A stretch of DNA of 64,000 bases from Agarivorans sp. Alg241-V36 (GCF_900537085.1 NZ_UNRE01000011.1:70379-134378); one strand, 5' to 3'; shown: positions 40,958-50,441, numbered from the stretch's first letter. The notes: a model not told the origin generated them from the letters alone. Numbers and translations are program-made.

Positions 40958-40989
40958 AAAAAGCCAACATCGAAGATGTTGGCTTTTTT
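40958..40989. terminator. Bidirectional terminator between the GPH symporter and cnoX
   Basis: A 14-bp stem aaaaagccaacatc/gatgttggcttttt with a GAA loop carries T-runs on both strands, serving the two convergent genes. Confidence 0.92.
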
Positions 40990-41005
40990 ATAAGCGACGA
41001 TTTTT

Positions 41006-41863
41006 CTAGTATAAGAGACTGAAGTATTTTCGGCGGTATTGTGAAGATAGAGGATCGCCATTTAGCGTGGCTAACATATCTAAAAAGTTCTTCTTAATTT
41101 GCCCGTCTAAGCACTCTAGGTCTCGTTGTAGAATTGCTAAAAGTAGGTCTAGCGCTTCTTGGTTACGTCCAGCCTGGGAATACTGAATAGCCAAGCTTAA
41201 ACGCAACTCAGGGCTGTCTTCACTGGTGTCCAATTTGCTTTCTAATGCTTTAATTTCTGGACTCTCAGCCGCGGCCTTTAATAATTCAAGTTGGCTGGTT
41301 AACTCGTGAAAGTCAGCTTGCTGATCTTCCAGTGGCAAAGCGTTCAACAGTGTTTCAGCTTCATCAGCAATTTGATTGTTAAGTAAAGCTCGAATCAATA
41401 CTAAGATAATGTCGTTACGCTGTGGCGCAAGCCTGTGAGCCTCACGAATGACGGTTAAGGCTTCTGCCGATTGATCTGCGGCTAACAAGGCTTGAGCTTG
41501 GTTAAACAATTGTTCTTCTGGTGGTGGAAGGTGGCGAACAATAGTTTCGGTGATTTGTTCAGGAGACGGAACTTCTGCAAAACCATCTACCGGGCGACCT
41601 TCTTTTAAAATAACCACTGCAGGGGCTTGGGCTACGCCTAATTGCTGGGCAAGCGGGGCTAACTCATCCATATTTACTCGCGCTAAGGTAAAGCTGCCGC
41701 CAGTTTGTTGGTGAATTTGTTGTAAAAGTGAAAATAGCGCTTCGCACTGCGGGCTAGACGGCGACCAAAAATGCACCACTACAGGTAGGCTCATTGAGCC
41801 TTCAATTAACACTTGTTGGGCGTTCTCAAAACTAATATCGATGACAGACGTTGTGGGCTGCAT
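41006..41863 (-). CDS. cnoX: Thioredoxin-like co-chaperone CnoX (YbbN)
   Basis: The 285 residues have an N-terminal thioredoxin fold whose active site reads SPSSPQC, i.e. the SxxC-type variant of YbbN that lacks the first cysteine. A C-terminal TPR region (about residues 115-285) follows. The family holds substrates for GroEL and DnaK after oxidative stress. The matched length and the SxxC site favour CnoX over a true thioredoxin. It is a single gene between a shared terminator and a divergent receiver protein. Confidence 0.9.
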   Translation of the reverse strand: MQPTTSVIDISFENAQQVLIEGSMSLPVVVHFWSPSSPQCEALFSLLQQIHQQTGGSFTLARVNMDELAPLAQQLGVAQAPAVVILKEGRPVDGFAEVPSPEQITETIVRHLPPPEEQLFNQAQALLAADQSAEALTVIREAHRLAPQRNDIILVLIRALLNNQIADEAETLLNALPLEDQQADFHELTSQLELLKAAAESPEIKALESKLDTSEDSPELRLSLAIQYSQAGRNQEALDLLLAILQRDLECLDGQIKKNFLDMLATLNGDPLSSQYRRKYFSLLY

Positions 41864-42009
41864 AGCGTTTTCCGTTGGTTGTTTAGCCTTAATTTGGTGA
41901 CTAAAAGCATGTTTTTCAAGTAAGAATGCTAGATTAGCAAATTAGCGATAAAAATGGATAGCTTAAAGCGGTACTATGAGCATTCCTATTGTTAGTGAAA
42001 CAGGATGTT

Positions 42010-42804
42010 ATGGATACACTTTCGTTAGCTGATCTTACGATCTTATTAGTAGAACCTTCAAATATGCAGCGCAACATTATTCGTACGCGTTTGCACGAAG
42101 CTGGTATCGATAATTTTTTAATGGCAGAAAACTGCGAGCAAGCCTTGGAGCTAGCGATTAAAACCGCTCCAGATTTAGTGGTTAGCTCAATGTATTTTAG
42201 TGATGGTACCGCGACCGATTTAGTCCAGCAGCTGCGCGCCAATGATTTAAGTCGCGATGTTGCCTTCATGTTGATTTCTAGTGAGGCCTGTCACCACACC
42301 TTAGACGCTATTAAGCAGGCTGGGGTTATAGCTATTTTACCCAAACCCTTCGAGTTCACTCATTTGCTCGCAGCACTTCAAGCCACTATTAGCTACATTG
42401 AACCTGATAATGAAGTACTAGATAACTTGGATTTTTCTGATAAAACCGTGTTAGTGGTTGATGATAGCCAAACCGCTCGTCGCCATATCTCAAAGGTTTT
42501 AGAGAATATAGGTTTAACTAAACTAATATTGGCAGAAAACGGGCAAGAAGCCCTATCGTTAATGGTTAACAATCAAGTCGACTTGGTGATCACCGATTAC
42601 AACATGCCAATAATGGATGGAGCGGCTCTTATCGAAGCATTGCGCCAGCACCCAACCTTTTGTGAGATCCCCGCGCTAATGGTGACTTCAGAAAACAATT
42701 GCGCCAAGCTTGATGGTGTTAGGCAAAGTGGTGTGTCGGCCTTAGTGGATAAGCCTTTTGATATTGATGCCGTAAAACAAGTGCTAACCCGTTTATTTGA
42801 TTAG
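42010..42804 (+). CDS. Double-receiver protein: degenerate REC plus canonical REC
   Basis: The 264 residues consist of two CheY-like domains and no output domain. REC1 (about 8-125, LTILLVEPSNMQRN) lacks the phosphorylatable aspartate: the strand ends SSMYFSDG where D would stand, although the KPFEF lysine is kept. REC2 (about 140-262) is canonical: VLVVDDSQTARR, DLVITDYNMPIMDG and DKPFD. CAGGAT precedes the ATG at 42010; the longer TTG start at 41989 is less likely. No histidine kinase is adjacent, so the partner is unknown. REC1 probably serves as a protein-interaction module. Confidence 0.88.
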   Translation: MDTLSLADLTILLVEPSNMQRNIIRTRLHEAGIDNFLMAENCEQALELAIKTAPDLVVSSMYFSDGTATDLVQQLRANDLSRDVAFMLISSEACHHTLDAIKQAGVIAILPKPFEFTHLLAALQATISYIEPDNEVLDNLDFSDKTVLVVDDSQTARRHISKVLENIGLTKLILAENGQEALSLMVNNQVDLVITDYNMPIMDGAALIEALRQHPTFCEIPALMVTSENNCAKLDGVRQSGVSALVDKPFDIDAVKQVLTRLFD

Positions 42805-42816
42805 CACTTTGCTAGC

Positions 42817-43101
42817 TTAATCGAAGATTTGATCGCCCATTTGATCAATAAAAGTCTTACATTTATGCATTGCTAGCTCAGCAGCATCGTCTGAGCTGGC
42901 ACAAGTATCAGAGCGGATAAACATGTGCTCTTTTAATTCATCATTAATCGTTTTAGTAATTTGAGCCGCCACGCGATATTGGCCATTAGCGGATTGTGGT
43001 TGAGGCGTAATAGTGAACTCATTGTAGGTTTCAGCCGGATAGCTCTTGGGGGTTACGGGCGCAGATTGAAACATTTTCTTTAATGCTGAAAAGATACTCA
43101 T
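42817..43101 (-). CDS. HlyU-type small protein (PF10115 family)
   Basis: The 94 residues have an N-terminus of type MSIFSALKKMFQ, then EFTITPQP, GQYRVAAQITK and EHMFIRSDTCASSDDAAELA. This is the pattern of the PF10115 'transcriptional activator HlyU' family found beside other genes in many proteobacteria. It is not the ArsR-type Vibrio HlyU. There is no obvious DNA-binding motif, so the activator name may be misleading. It is divergent from rmuC. Confidence 0.75.
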   Translation of the reverse strand: MSIFSALKKMFQSAPVTPKSYPAETYNEFTITPQPQSANGQYRVAAQITKTINDELKEHMFIRSDTCASSDDAAELAMHKCKTFIDQMGDQIFD

Positions 43102-43217
43102 CTTAATGATTTTCCTAAATTTAAACTAAAACATGCACGACAGCTTTAAGTTTAATGAGCTGCATACTGTATGATGCATGATAACGAGCAATTCAACCTA
43201 ATCACAATGGAATTACT

Positions 43218-44627
43218 GTGAACTTAGAGACTATTTTTTCTCATTTCAACCAAATCAGTGCTGCTGTTACTTTTTCTGTAGTTTTCTTGTTAGTTGTTAG
43301 CCTATTCGTAATAAACATAAAAAGCAGAAGGTTTTCTAAGAAGGCTGAAGAGCTTGCTGTGCTCCAGCAGCAACATGAAGGCGTCATTGCTGCGCACAAT
43401 GTTGAGAAACAACAACTACAGCAACACGTTCATGACAAAGACATTTCGTTGGCAGAATTACATACCGAATTGCAGCACTTGCGTGAAGTACAACAGCAGT
43501 TTGATACCAGCCAACAGTTATTACAACGCGAACAGCAGCGTTGTGCTTTGCTTCAGCAAAAAGACCTTAGCTTACAAGAGCGCATCACGTACTTAGAGCA
43601 AAGTGAAGAACGGGTTAACAAGCAATTTGAGCTTTTGGCTAACCGTATATTTAAAGAAAAAGGCCAAGAACTACAGCAGCAAAGTAAGCAAAGTATTGAA
43701 TCTGTTCTGCAGCCTTTGCAGCAACAACTGGACGGCTTTAAGCAGCAGGTTCAACAAAGCTATGAAAATGAAGCCAAGCAACGCCATTCTTTAAAAGATC
43801 AAATAGTAACTCTGCAAACACTTAACCAACAAATAAGTGAAGATGCAGTTAAGTTAACCAAGGCCCTAAAAGGCGACAATAAACAACAAGGTGATTGGGG
43901 AGAGCTTATTTTAGAGCAAATCCTACAATCTTCAGGCTTACGTGAAGGGCACGAATACCACACTCAAGTGGTGGGTGTTAATCAACATGGCCAAACCATT
44001 AAGCCTGATGTTGTGGTTAAGCTGCCTGATAACAAATCGGTGATTGTAGATTCAAAAGTAAACCTTGTGGCTTATGAACGTTATTACAATAGTGAGGATG
44101 ACGAAGCACAACAACTGGCGCTAAAAGAGCATGCTAAGAGTTTGCGCCAGCAGATTGTCGGCTTAGCTAAAAAAGATTACCACACCTTGTACCAGCTTCC
44201 ATCGCTAGACTACGTATTGCTGTTTATTCCCATTGAAGGGGCTTATCTTAGCGCCTTGGAGCAAGATCCTTCGTTGATTAATTTTGCTCTGGAATCCAAT
44301 ATTCTCATGGTAAGCCCGAGTAGTTTAATGGTTGCCTTAAGAACCATACAAAACCTTTGGCGAACAGAGCACCAACAGCAAAATGCTCAGGTGATTGCAC
44401 AGCGGGCCGGTAAACTGTTCGACAAGTTTGTGGCATTTACCGAAGACTTAAAAAGCCACGGTCAGCAGCTACAACGTTCTAGTGATAGTTATCAAAGTGC
44501 AATGAATAAGTTAAGCACTGGCAAGGGCAACTTAGTTCGCCAAGCTCAACAACTAAAAGACTTGCAGGTAAGCTCTAGCAAGTCTTTAGATGCGAAACTA
44601 CTGACAGATAGCCAGTATGAGGAATAA
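43218..44627 (+). CDS. rmuC: DNA recombination protein RmuC
   Basis: The 469 residues have an N-terminal membrane anchor (about 13-34), a long glutamine-rich coiled coil (about 40-215) and a nuclease-like domain. The latter carries LREGHEYHTQVVG, KPDVVVKLPDNKSVIVDSKV and PIEGAYLSAL. RmuC limits inversions at short repeats in E. coli. The start is GTG with GGAA 5-6 nt upstream. It ends 2 bp from the convergent amylase gene. Confidence 0.93.
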   Translation: MNLETIFSHFNQISAAVTFSVVFLLVVSLFVINIKSRRFSKKAEELAVLQQQHEGVIAAHNVEKQQLQQHVHDKDISLAELHTELQHLREVQQQFDTSQQLLQREQQRCALLQQKDLSLQERITYLEQSEERVNKQFELLANRIFKEKGQELQQQSKQSIESVLQPLQQQLDGFKQQVQQSYENEAKQRHSLKDQIVTLQTLNQQISEDAVKLTKALKGDNKQQGDWGELILEQILQSSGLREGHEYHTQVVGVNQHGQTIKPDVVVKLPDNKSVIVDSKVNLVAYERYYNSEDDEAQQLALKEHAKSLRQQIVGLAKKDYHTLYQLPSLDYVLLFIPIEGAYLSALEQDPSLINFALESNILMVSPSSLMVALRTIQNLWRTEHQQQNAQVIAQRAGKLFDKFVAFTEDLKSHGQQLQRSSDSYQSAMNKLSTGKGNLVRQAQQLKDLQVSSSKSLDAKLLTDSQYEE

Positions 44628-44629
44628 GC

Positions 44630-46465
44630 CTATTGGCTAGTTAATACCATGGAAGACTGTGCGGCTAGCGATAGCGCCAGTTTTCCATTGTCGTCGACAA
44701 GCAACTCTTCGCCAGTTTCAAACTTCTTGTAAGGAACACTCTCTTGTAGCTGGGATAAGTCTAAGTCTATTTGTTGAGACTCACCGCGGTTAATCACCAC
44801 AATACTGTGTTGCTCAGGCACCCAGCGCATAAATACCCATACATCGTCGCTCTCAAGCAAACTTATCAGATCCCCTTGTTGCAATTCGCTGCGTTGTTTA
44901 CGTAAAGCAATTAGCTGCTGATAATGGGTTAGCAACGCTTGATTCCATTGCTCTTTGTCCCACGGGAAGCAGCGGCGGCAGTCAGGATCATTGGCGCCAG
45001 TTAAGCCTACTTCATCACCATAGTAAATTGACGGTACACCGATATAAGTTAGCAGCATAGTAGCGGCTACTTTTGCTAGCTCTTCGCTTTCATTGACTAG
45101 GTGACTAAAGCGAGGCGTGTCGTGGCTATCTAACAGGTTGTATTGCGCTAGTTGATTAGCAAAGGGGATAGAGCCGCGAGCTTCGGCAAGCCAAGTGGCT
45201 AAGTCCGAGGCATTAAGCTTAAGCGGTACATAGCGCGGAACGTCAACGCCGGCTAAAAATGCCACCACTGGTTGGTTAAATCCATAGTAGTTCATTGCGG
45301 CGTCTTCTTGATCACCTTGCAGCCATTGAGTAGCTTCGGCAAAGTGCTCACCAATCATGTAGGCTTCGCTGTTTGTTTGCTTGATGGATTCCCTAAATTT
45401 AGCCACATAATGGGCGTTATTTTGTGCGCTATTGTGTTCACCCAGCATGTGAATTACATCAAAGCGCCAAGCGTCGATAGAGAAGGGTGGTTTTAACCAA
45501 TGCTTTAATACTGACTGCTCACCTTCATAGATAGCGTTCTGCACTTCACCATTAGCAAAGTTCAACTTAGGTAAGGTTTCAACGCCTTTCCAAGACCAGT
45601 AGTTGCCACTGTCATCAAAATGGTACCAATCTTTAAACAACGAATCTTGGTTGTGGTATGCGCCGCCTTGATGCTGCTGATAGTAATCCATCCAGTGGTG
45701 TTGGTTTGAGGTGTGGTTGACTACTGCATCTAACATTAGCTTCATGCCACGACTTTTCATATTAGCTGATAAGCTAATTAGCGCGTCATCCCCACCAAAG
45801 TGTGGTTCTACTTCAAAGTAGTTTGTACAGTCGTACTTGTGGTTACTGGGAGAGCAGAAAATCGGGTTAAGGTAGAGAGCGGTAATACCAAGCTCTTCTA
45901 GATAATCGAGCTTCTGTTCAATGCCGATTAAATCGCCACCATAAAACTCTGTTGCACCAGTGCCTGAATGTGATTTTGCAACTGGTTCGCCCCAGCTTTT
46001 CTGAACAATTTTTCTGCCGTCTTCTTGGTAACTATAATTGTCTTTGTTTGGCGTTAAGCTTGGGTCGCCATTAGCGAAGCGTTCAGGGAAAATTTGATAA
46101 AAAACCTGCTGTTTAGCCCACTCTGGCGGTTTGGCTTGGCTGTTTATTCTAAAGTGAAAATGTTTTTGTGGTAGGCGAGAAGATTCACCGGCTGCATGCA
46201 AATAACACTGGTCGTCGTAGCTTACAAATTTAAAGCAATAAAGCGTGAGCGGAGAGTGTGGGCTAACAGGAATGCTGATTTGCCACTTAAGCCAATTTCC
46301 TTCAATGCTTGGCTTAGTCATTTCCATTAACCATTCTTCGTGGTCTGGTTCTACGCGTACATATACTTTTTGGTAGTTGTGTTTAATGGCGGTGTAGAGA
46401 TTAATTAAATAGCTGTCTTGCTGCTGTATAACCTGACTTTGTGGATGAAAGCGAAAATCAGTCAT
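44630..46465 (-). CDS. Cytoplasmic maltodextrin glucosidase/neopullulanase (MalZ-like, GH13)
   Basis: The 611 residues have an N-terminal CBM34-like domain (about 1-110, VYVRVEPDHEEWLMEM) and a GH13 barrel with APEWAKQQVFYQIFPERFANGD at its start. Catalytic residues are in DAWRFDVIHMLG (nucleophile D), MIGEHFAEATQW (acid E) and LLDSHDTPRF (D). There is no signal peptide, so it degrades maltodextrins or cyclodextrins in the cytosol, in line with malQ and glgX. I chose the ATG at 46465 (AAAGG upstream); an ATG 54 nt earlier adds an unneeded 18 residues. MalZ and cyclomaltodextrinase cannot be separated by eye. Confidence 0.9.
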   Translation of the reverse strand: MTDFRFHPQSQVIQQQDSYLINLYTAIKHNYQKVYVRVEPDHEEWLMEMTKPSIEGNWLKWQISIPVSPHSPLTLYCFKFVSYDDQCYLHAAGESSRLPQKHFHFRINSQAKPPEWAKQQVFYQIFPERFANGDPSLTPNKDNYSYQEDGRKIVQKSWGEPVAKSHSGTGATEFYGGDLIGIEQKLDYLEELGITALYLNPIFCSPSNHKYDCTNYFEVEPHFGGDDALISLSANMKSRGMKLMLDAVVNHTSNQHHWMDYYQQHQGGAYHNQDSLFKDWYHFDDSGNYWSWKGVETLPKLNFANGEVQNAIYEGEQSVLKHWLKPPFSIDAWRFDVIHMLGEHNSAQNNAHYVAKFRESIKQTNSEAYMIGEHFAEATQWLQGDQEDAAMNYYGFNQPVVAFLAGVDVPRYVPLKLNASDLATWLAEARGSIPFANQLAQYNLLDSHDTPRFSHLVNESEELAKVAATMLLTYIGVPSIYYGDEVGLTGANDPDCRRCFPWDKEQWNQALLTHYQQLIALRKQRSELQQGDLISLLESDDVWVFMRWVPEQHSIVVINRGESQQIDLDLSQLQESVPYKKFETGEELLVDDNGKLALSLAAQSSMVLTSQ

Positions 46466-46649
46466 GTATTTACCTTTTTGTTTTTTGCTAAGTATCCTAG
46501 CAGCTGACTTAGCATTCAAGTATGAATATTGAATTTCATATTATTTGATTTAGCCTTTGTTTTTTTAGCTTTAACAGTAGTTTTAAAGAGCAAAAATGCT
46601 CCAATTGTTTAATAATAGTTTGTATCTAAATAGATTTTAAAGTGCGCAC

Positions 46650-48512
46650 TTGAATTCACGTTTTCTAAAAACCAACATTTCTTGGAAAAAAAAGGCAGGC
46701 TTTTGGGCGCTGCTGGTGACCTTGTTGTTCGCAGCGGTGCTTTCTCATCGCTACCAAACCATAAAGCATCAAATAGTCGAAGAAGTTGAATTATCATTTG
46801 GTGGATTTAAAACTGCTAACAAGCATTTAATTAGCTTGTTGTCGCAACGTCTTTCCTTGCTAACTCGAACCTTAGGCCTACTTAATTACGTTAACGATGA
46901 ATCGGAATTAACCTTAGTCACGCTGGCTACAGAATGGCAGAGGATAGCTCGAGACGTTAACCTAGAAGGTGATTTTTACTATGTGCACCGTGATGGTCGA
47001 GTAGACCTCGCACTAAAACAAAGTAAAGATGGTCATACCTTAGAATGGGGGGCCAGCATTAACCCCCTCATCAAAAACTATTTTAGAAATCTCTCTTGGC
47101 GAGATGAGGGCGTTATTTCTACTAAGGTAATTTACGAGAAAGCAAACCAACATACCTATTACGTTTTGTATATTCCGGTATTTGATAAATGGTCAAAATT
47201 AGTGGGTTGGATGGTAAATGAGTACGATCAGCAGGCCATTAATCAAACCGTACATTTTGTTGGTCGGCCAAAACTAGTTGAACGCGCTGTTATTGTTACA
47301 AGCGAAAACATCGTTATAGAAGGCGACTATAGCCAAGAAACAGCCAAAAAATTGTTAAGTTTGGTCGGCAAATTGGATTACTCATCGCTTAGTGATTATT
47401 TCGATTCTAAATCATATCGAGAAGTTGCTTCTCATTTTGATGTAGGCAGTGGATTGATGTTTACTTCAGTCCTTGATGAATATGCTGACTCAGATCCTAG
47501 TACCGCATTCTTGTACATATCCCACAAAGATTTGGCTATAGACAGTCGACATTGGTTAGTTTTTATCGCGATGGTCTATCTAGTGTCGATTGTTGGATGT
47601 TTTTTTGCGGCTTATTTAAACGAGATGATTCGCCGTGAAAAAGCTGTAGTTGAAGAACTCAATGCGTTAAGAGAAGCTGCTTTTGAAGGCGAGTTTTCAC
47701 AAGTTATTACCAACCCAAAGGGCAAGGTAATGCAAGTGAATCAATACTTAGCAAAAAAAGTGGGTGTAAAAGCTGAACATATGATTGGTACTAAGCTTAC
47801 GGATTTTGGACAGTCTGAACCTGGCTTTGATGAAGTGCTTGCTATAGCAGCTGAAAAGGGCAGTTGGTTGGGCGAGGTTTCTATAAAAGCAAATAGTGGC
47901 CTTAAATCTATCCAGCAAATGACTGTAACGGCTGTGTATTGGCAAGGTGAACTACACAATTTTGTTTGCTCTAGCATTGATATAAGCGCTCAGAAAAAGC
48001 TTGAAGACAAACTCCTGCAGCTGGCAAACACAGATCCTTTAACCGGTGCCGCTAATCGCCGTCATTTTGAAGACAGTGTGTTTTTAGAACAGAGCCGTAG
48101 CGACCGCAATGGCTCTTGTTTTTCAATATTAATGATTGATGTGGACTACTTTAAAAAGCTCAATGATCAATATGGCCATGATACCGGTGATTTATGTTTG
48201 ATTCGCTTGGTAGAAACCATTAACAAGTTAAAACGCGAAATCGACTTACTTGCGCGTTGGGGTGGTGAAGAGTTTATTATGCTGCTACCCGAAACTGATG
48301 TTACTCAGGCAGCAAACCTAGCGGAGCGACTTCGATTAGCGTTTGAGCAAGACAAAGCAGAGCCAAACTTTACCTGTAGCTTTGGCATTACCCAAAGTGA
48401 AAAAGAATGTAGCTTTGCAAAGCTATATAAGCAGGCAGATAAAGCCTTATACACGGCCAAAAATAATGGCCGAAATCAGGTAGTTGAGTATGCCTCAATT
48501 ATGGAAAATTAA
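46650..48512 (+). CDS. Membrane PAS-GGDEF diguanylate cyclase
   Basis: The 620 residues comprise TM1 (about 17-33), a periplasmic dCache-like sensor region (about 40-295), TM2 (about 302-322, YLVSIVGCFFAAYLN), a PAS domain (about 335-455) and a GGDEF domain. The active site is GGEEF at 538-542, with the product-inhibition site REID (RxxD) exactly five residues before it. It should therefore be an active, feedback-inhibited c-di-GMP synthase. The start is TTG; an in-frame TAA sits 9 bp upstream and no alternative start exists before TM1. It abuts the convergent rsuA with no gap. Confidence 0.9.
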   Translation: MNSRFLKTNISWKKKAGFWALLVTLLFAAVLSHRYQTIKHQIVEEVELSFGGFKTANKHLISLLSQRLSLLTRTLGLLNYVNDESELTLVTLATEWQRIARDVNLEGDFYYVHRDGRVDLALKQSKDGHTLEWGASINPLIKNYFRNLSWRDEGVISTKVIYEKANQHTYYVLYIPVFDKWSKLVGWMVNEYDQQAINQTVHFVGRPKLVERAVIVTSENIVIEGDYSQETAKKLLSLVGKLDYSSLSDYFDSKSYREVASHFDVGSGLMFTSVLDEYADSDPSTAFLYISHKDLAIDSRHWLVFIAMVYLVSIVGCFFAAYLNEMIRREKAVVEELNALREAAFEGEFSQVITNPKGKVMQVNQYLAKKVGVKAEHMIGTKLTDFGQSEPGFDEVLAIAAEKGSWLGEVSIKANSGLKSIQQMTVTAVYWQGELHNFVCSSIDISAQKKLEDKLLQLANTDPLTGAANRRHFEDSVFLEQSRSDRNGSCFSILMIDVDYFKKLNDQYGHDTGDLCLIRLVETINKLKREIDLLARWGGEEFIMLLPETDVTQAANLAERLRLAFEQDKAEPNFTCSFGITQSEKECSFAKLYKQADKALYTAKNNGRNQVVEYASIMEN

Positions 48513-49211
48513 TCAGTTAAAGCTAGCTATCTCTGTTTCAGTTAGTTCTCTGTACTCGCCAGGCTGCAGCTTATCTTCTAAGGTCACTTCACCCACTTTC
48601 TCTCTATGTAAGGCGACAACTTTGTTGCCTATCGCTGCGCACATTCGTTTGACTTGGTGGTAACGACCTTCACTAATGCTAAGTACAATTTGTTTTTGAT
48701 TAATACGTTTGGTGACGGCTGGAAGGGTGAGTTTATCTTCACCGCGTAACATAAGGCCCTGTTCAAGCTTTAGTAGGTCTTCATCACTAACTACATCGGC
48801 TAGGCTAACTCGATAATCCTTGAACTTTTTGCTGTTGGGGCTAGTTACCCTATGTGACCATTGGCCATCACTGGTCAAAAGCAATAAACCAGTAGTGTCT
48901 GCATCTAAACGACCAGCAGCGTGTATCTTAAGCGGAGAGTCTATTAACGATAAGGCGCTGGGGTGATTGGCTTCAGCTTCTGTGCTTAAGTAACCTATCG
49001 GTTTATTCAACATGAAATAGTGATGCTCGATTAGCTTCAAATCTTTACTATCTAAACTAACCTTGTCACTCTCGTTAACACTAAATTGCGCACTTGTTTG
49101 AGTTTGACTGTTCACACTTACACGTTTGTTTTTGATATGCTTTTTAGCATCGCTTCGTGATATGTGCCCAGCTTTAGATAGGAATTTGTCTAATCGACAA
49201 GGGTATTTCAT
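48513..49211 (-). CDS. rsuA: 16S rRNA pseudouridine-516 synthase RsuA
   Basis: The 232 residues have an N-terminal S4-type RNA-binding domain (RLDKFLSKAGHISRSDAKK) and the RsuA/RluE/F-type catalytic domain. The aspartate nucleophile lies in AAGRLDADTTGLLLLT near residue 100, followed by SEGRYHQVKRM. YFMLNKPIGYLST and PGEYRELTETEIAS match E. coli RsuA closely. I chose the ATG at 49211, although it has no clear ribosome site. A longer frame to a TTG at 49247 adds residues unlike the family. Confidence 0.9.
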   Translation of the reverse strand: MKYPCRLDKFLSKAGHISRSDAKKHIKNKRVSVNSQTQTSAQFSVNESDKVSLDSKDLKLIEHHYFMLNKPIGYLSTEAEANHPSALSLIDSPLKIHAAGRLDADTTGLLLLTSDGQWSHRVTSPNSKKFKDYRVSLADVVSDEDLLKLEQGLMLRGEDKLTLPAVTKRINQKQIVLSISEGRYHQVKRMCAAIGNKVVALHREKVGEVTLEDKLQPGEYRELTETEIASFN

Positions 49212-49259
49212 AATGGAGTACTTGTTGCAACTTAGTGGTGGCAGCAAGTTTACTAAACA

Positions 49260-49907
49260 ATGCCGTTAAAGGCTTTAAGTGGAGAAAAGTTTTTGCAGGT
49301 AATCTCTCGCTCTTCAGTGGAAATTCTAGGCAATATTGTGTCTAAAGAAATTACGCTACGCTACTTTAGTGATGGTACTGCCATTACCCAGTTTGAAGTG
49401 TTGTTCAAGCGAAAGCCTAAAGGAAGTGGAAAGGAGCAAATAGAAGTATTTCAGCTTAATGCTAGAGGCGAGCAGGCCGAACGCATTAAACAGTATGCAA
49501 AAGCTGGTGATGGCGTAGTGATCAGCGGACACCTAAAAAACCAAAAAGACAGCAAAGGTTCTATCACCAGTGCCATTGAAGTTGAACAAGTAAATTTTGT
49601 CGGTGCACCTTCTCAGCTCTATTGGAATAAAGTCACTTTAGTAGGCGAAATTGTTGGTAAGTCTTCTTTGCGAAAGAGTATAAACAATCAGAGCTATTTA
49701 AAGCTGCAGCTTTCTACAGATCACACTGATCAACAGCATGTGGTTAATTGTAACTTATGGGCTTATCCTGCAGAGCTTATCGATAAACAAGCGAAAGTAG
49801 GAGATAAGTTAGTACTTGAAGGTTCGCTCAAAAAGGCATTTGCTGAAGACAAAGTGATCTCACCCATTTTAGTTGACGGACACACTTGTCTTCATTTAAA
49901 AGCCTAG
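49260..49907 (+). CDS. Tandem OB-fold protein, SSB-like
   Basis: The 215 residues contain two OB-fold units of SSB type in tandem. Unit 1 (about 15-110) includes EILGNIVSKEITLRYFSDG and GDGVVISGHLKNQKDSKG. Unit 2 (about 122-213) includes NKVTLVGEIVGKSSLRKS and VNCNLWAYPAELIDKQ. There is no acidic C-terminal tail of the DDDIPF type. The ATG at 49260 lacks a ribosome site; a TTG at 49293 has GGAG 8 nt upstream and may be the true start. I do not recognise a named family. It is divergent from rsuA across 48 bp. Single-stranded DNA or RNA binding is inferred. Confidence 0.72.
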   Translation: MPLKALSGEKFLQVISRSSVEILGNIVSKEITLRYFSDGTAITQFEVLFKRKPKGSGKEQIEVFQLNARGEQAERIKQYAKAGDGVVISGHLKNQKDSKGSITSAIEVEQVNFVGAPSQLYWNKVTLVGEIVGKSSLRKSINNQSYLKLQLSTDHTDQQHVVNCNLWAYPAELIDKQAKVGDKLVLEGSLKKAFAEDKVISPILVDGHTCLHLKA

Positions 49908-49919
49908 TTAAAACTAGGC
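49902..49919 (-). terminator. Weak hairpin at the end of the DUF3087 gene
   Basis: A 6-bp stem gcctag/ctaggc with a 6-nt loop overlaps the stop of the OB-fold gene. On the minus strand it is followed by TTTT. It is small and only suggestive. Confidence 0.35.
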
Positions 49920-49937
49920 CATAGCTTTGGGTAATTT

Positions 49938-50441
49938 TCAGTAGTTTTGTAGCGCGCTGGTGGAGTAATTATTGGCATCTACGCCTAGATTAAACTGCTC
50001 AGCCTGTTGCTCTAGTTTATTTTCTGAAATGGCTAACTCGTTGAGCATCAGGGTGTTGTCATCTAACTCCCAAATTTGACGACTACCCAAATAGGAAAAC
50101 TTAACGATTTCAAAAGCGGTTACATCACCTGTGTTCATGGCTTTAACTAAAGCTGCCATTTTTCGATTAATTTTGTTGAGCTCTTGTTTTAAACGCCAAA
50201 CATACATGACTTCATAGAACCAAGGTTTGTTTTTAAGCGTTAATACAACAGGTACTACGCTAAAAACTGCCGCTACTACACCTAGCAAGTTTAAGTAAAA
50301 GTTGTCTGGCCCGCTAGAAAACACAGCGATAAATAGGCTAGACCACAACAAGGTAAACACTATTAACAGGCCGGAAATGCCTATATAGGTGTAGCGAGAG
50401 CGTTGTTGATAAACGGCTTTGTCTATGTTTTGAAATTGCAT
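49938..50441 (-). CDS. DUF3087 family membrane protein
   Basis: The 167 residues have two membrane segments (about 18-42 and 48-70). A cytosolic part follows with EVMYVWRLKQELNKINRKM, FSYLGSRQIWELDDNTL and a short C-terminal helix. These match the DUF3087 pattern of marine gammaproteobacteria. Function is unknown. It is divergent from the RND adaptor gene (208-bp gap). Confidence 0.8.
   Translation of the reverse strand: MQFQNIDKAVYQQRSRYTYIGISGLLIVFTLLWSSLFIAVFSSGPDNFYLNLLGVVAAVFSVVPVVLTLKNKPWFYEVMYVWRLKQELNKINRKMAALVKAMNTGDVTAFEIVKFSYLGSRQIWELDDNTLMLNELAISENKLEQQAEQFNLGVDANNYSTSALQNY

Noticed and set aside
42817-43101. Calling the 94-residue protein a true HlyU regulator
   Set aside because: It shares only the PF10115 pattern; it has no winged-helix DNA-binding motif like the Vibrio ArsR-type HlyU.
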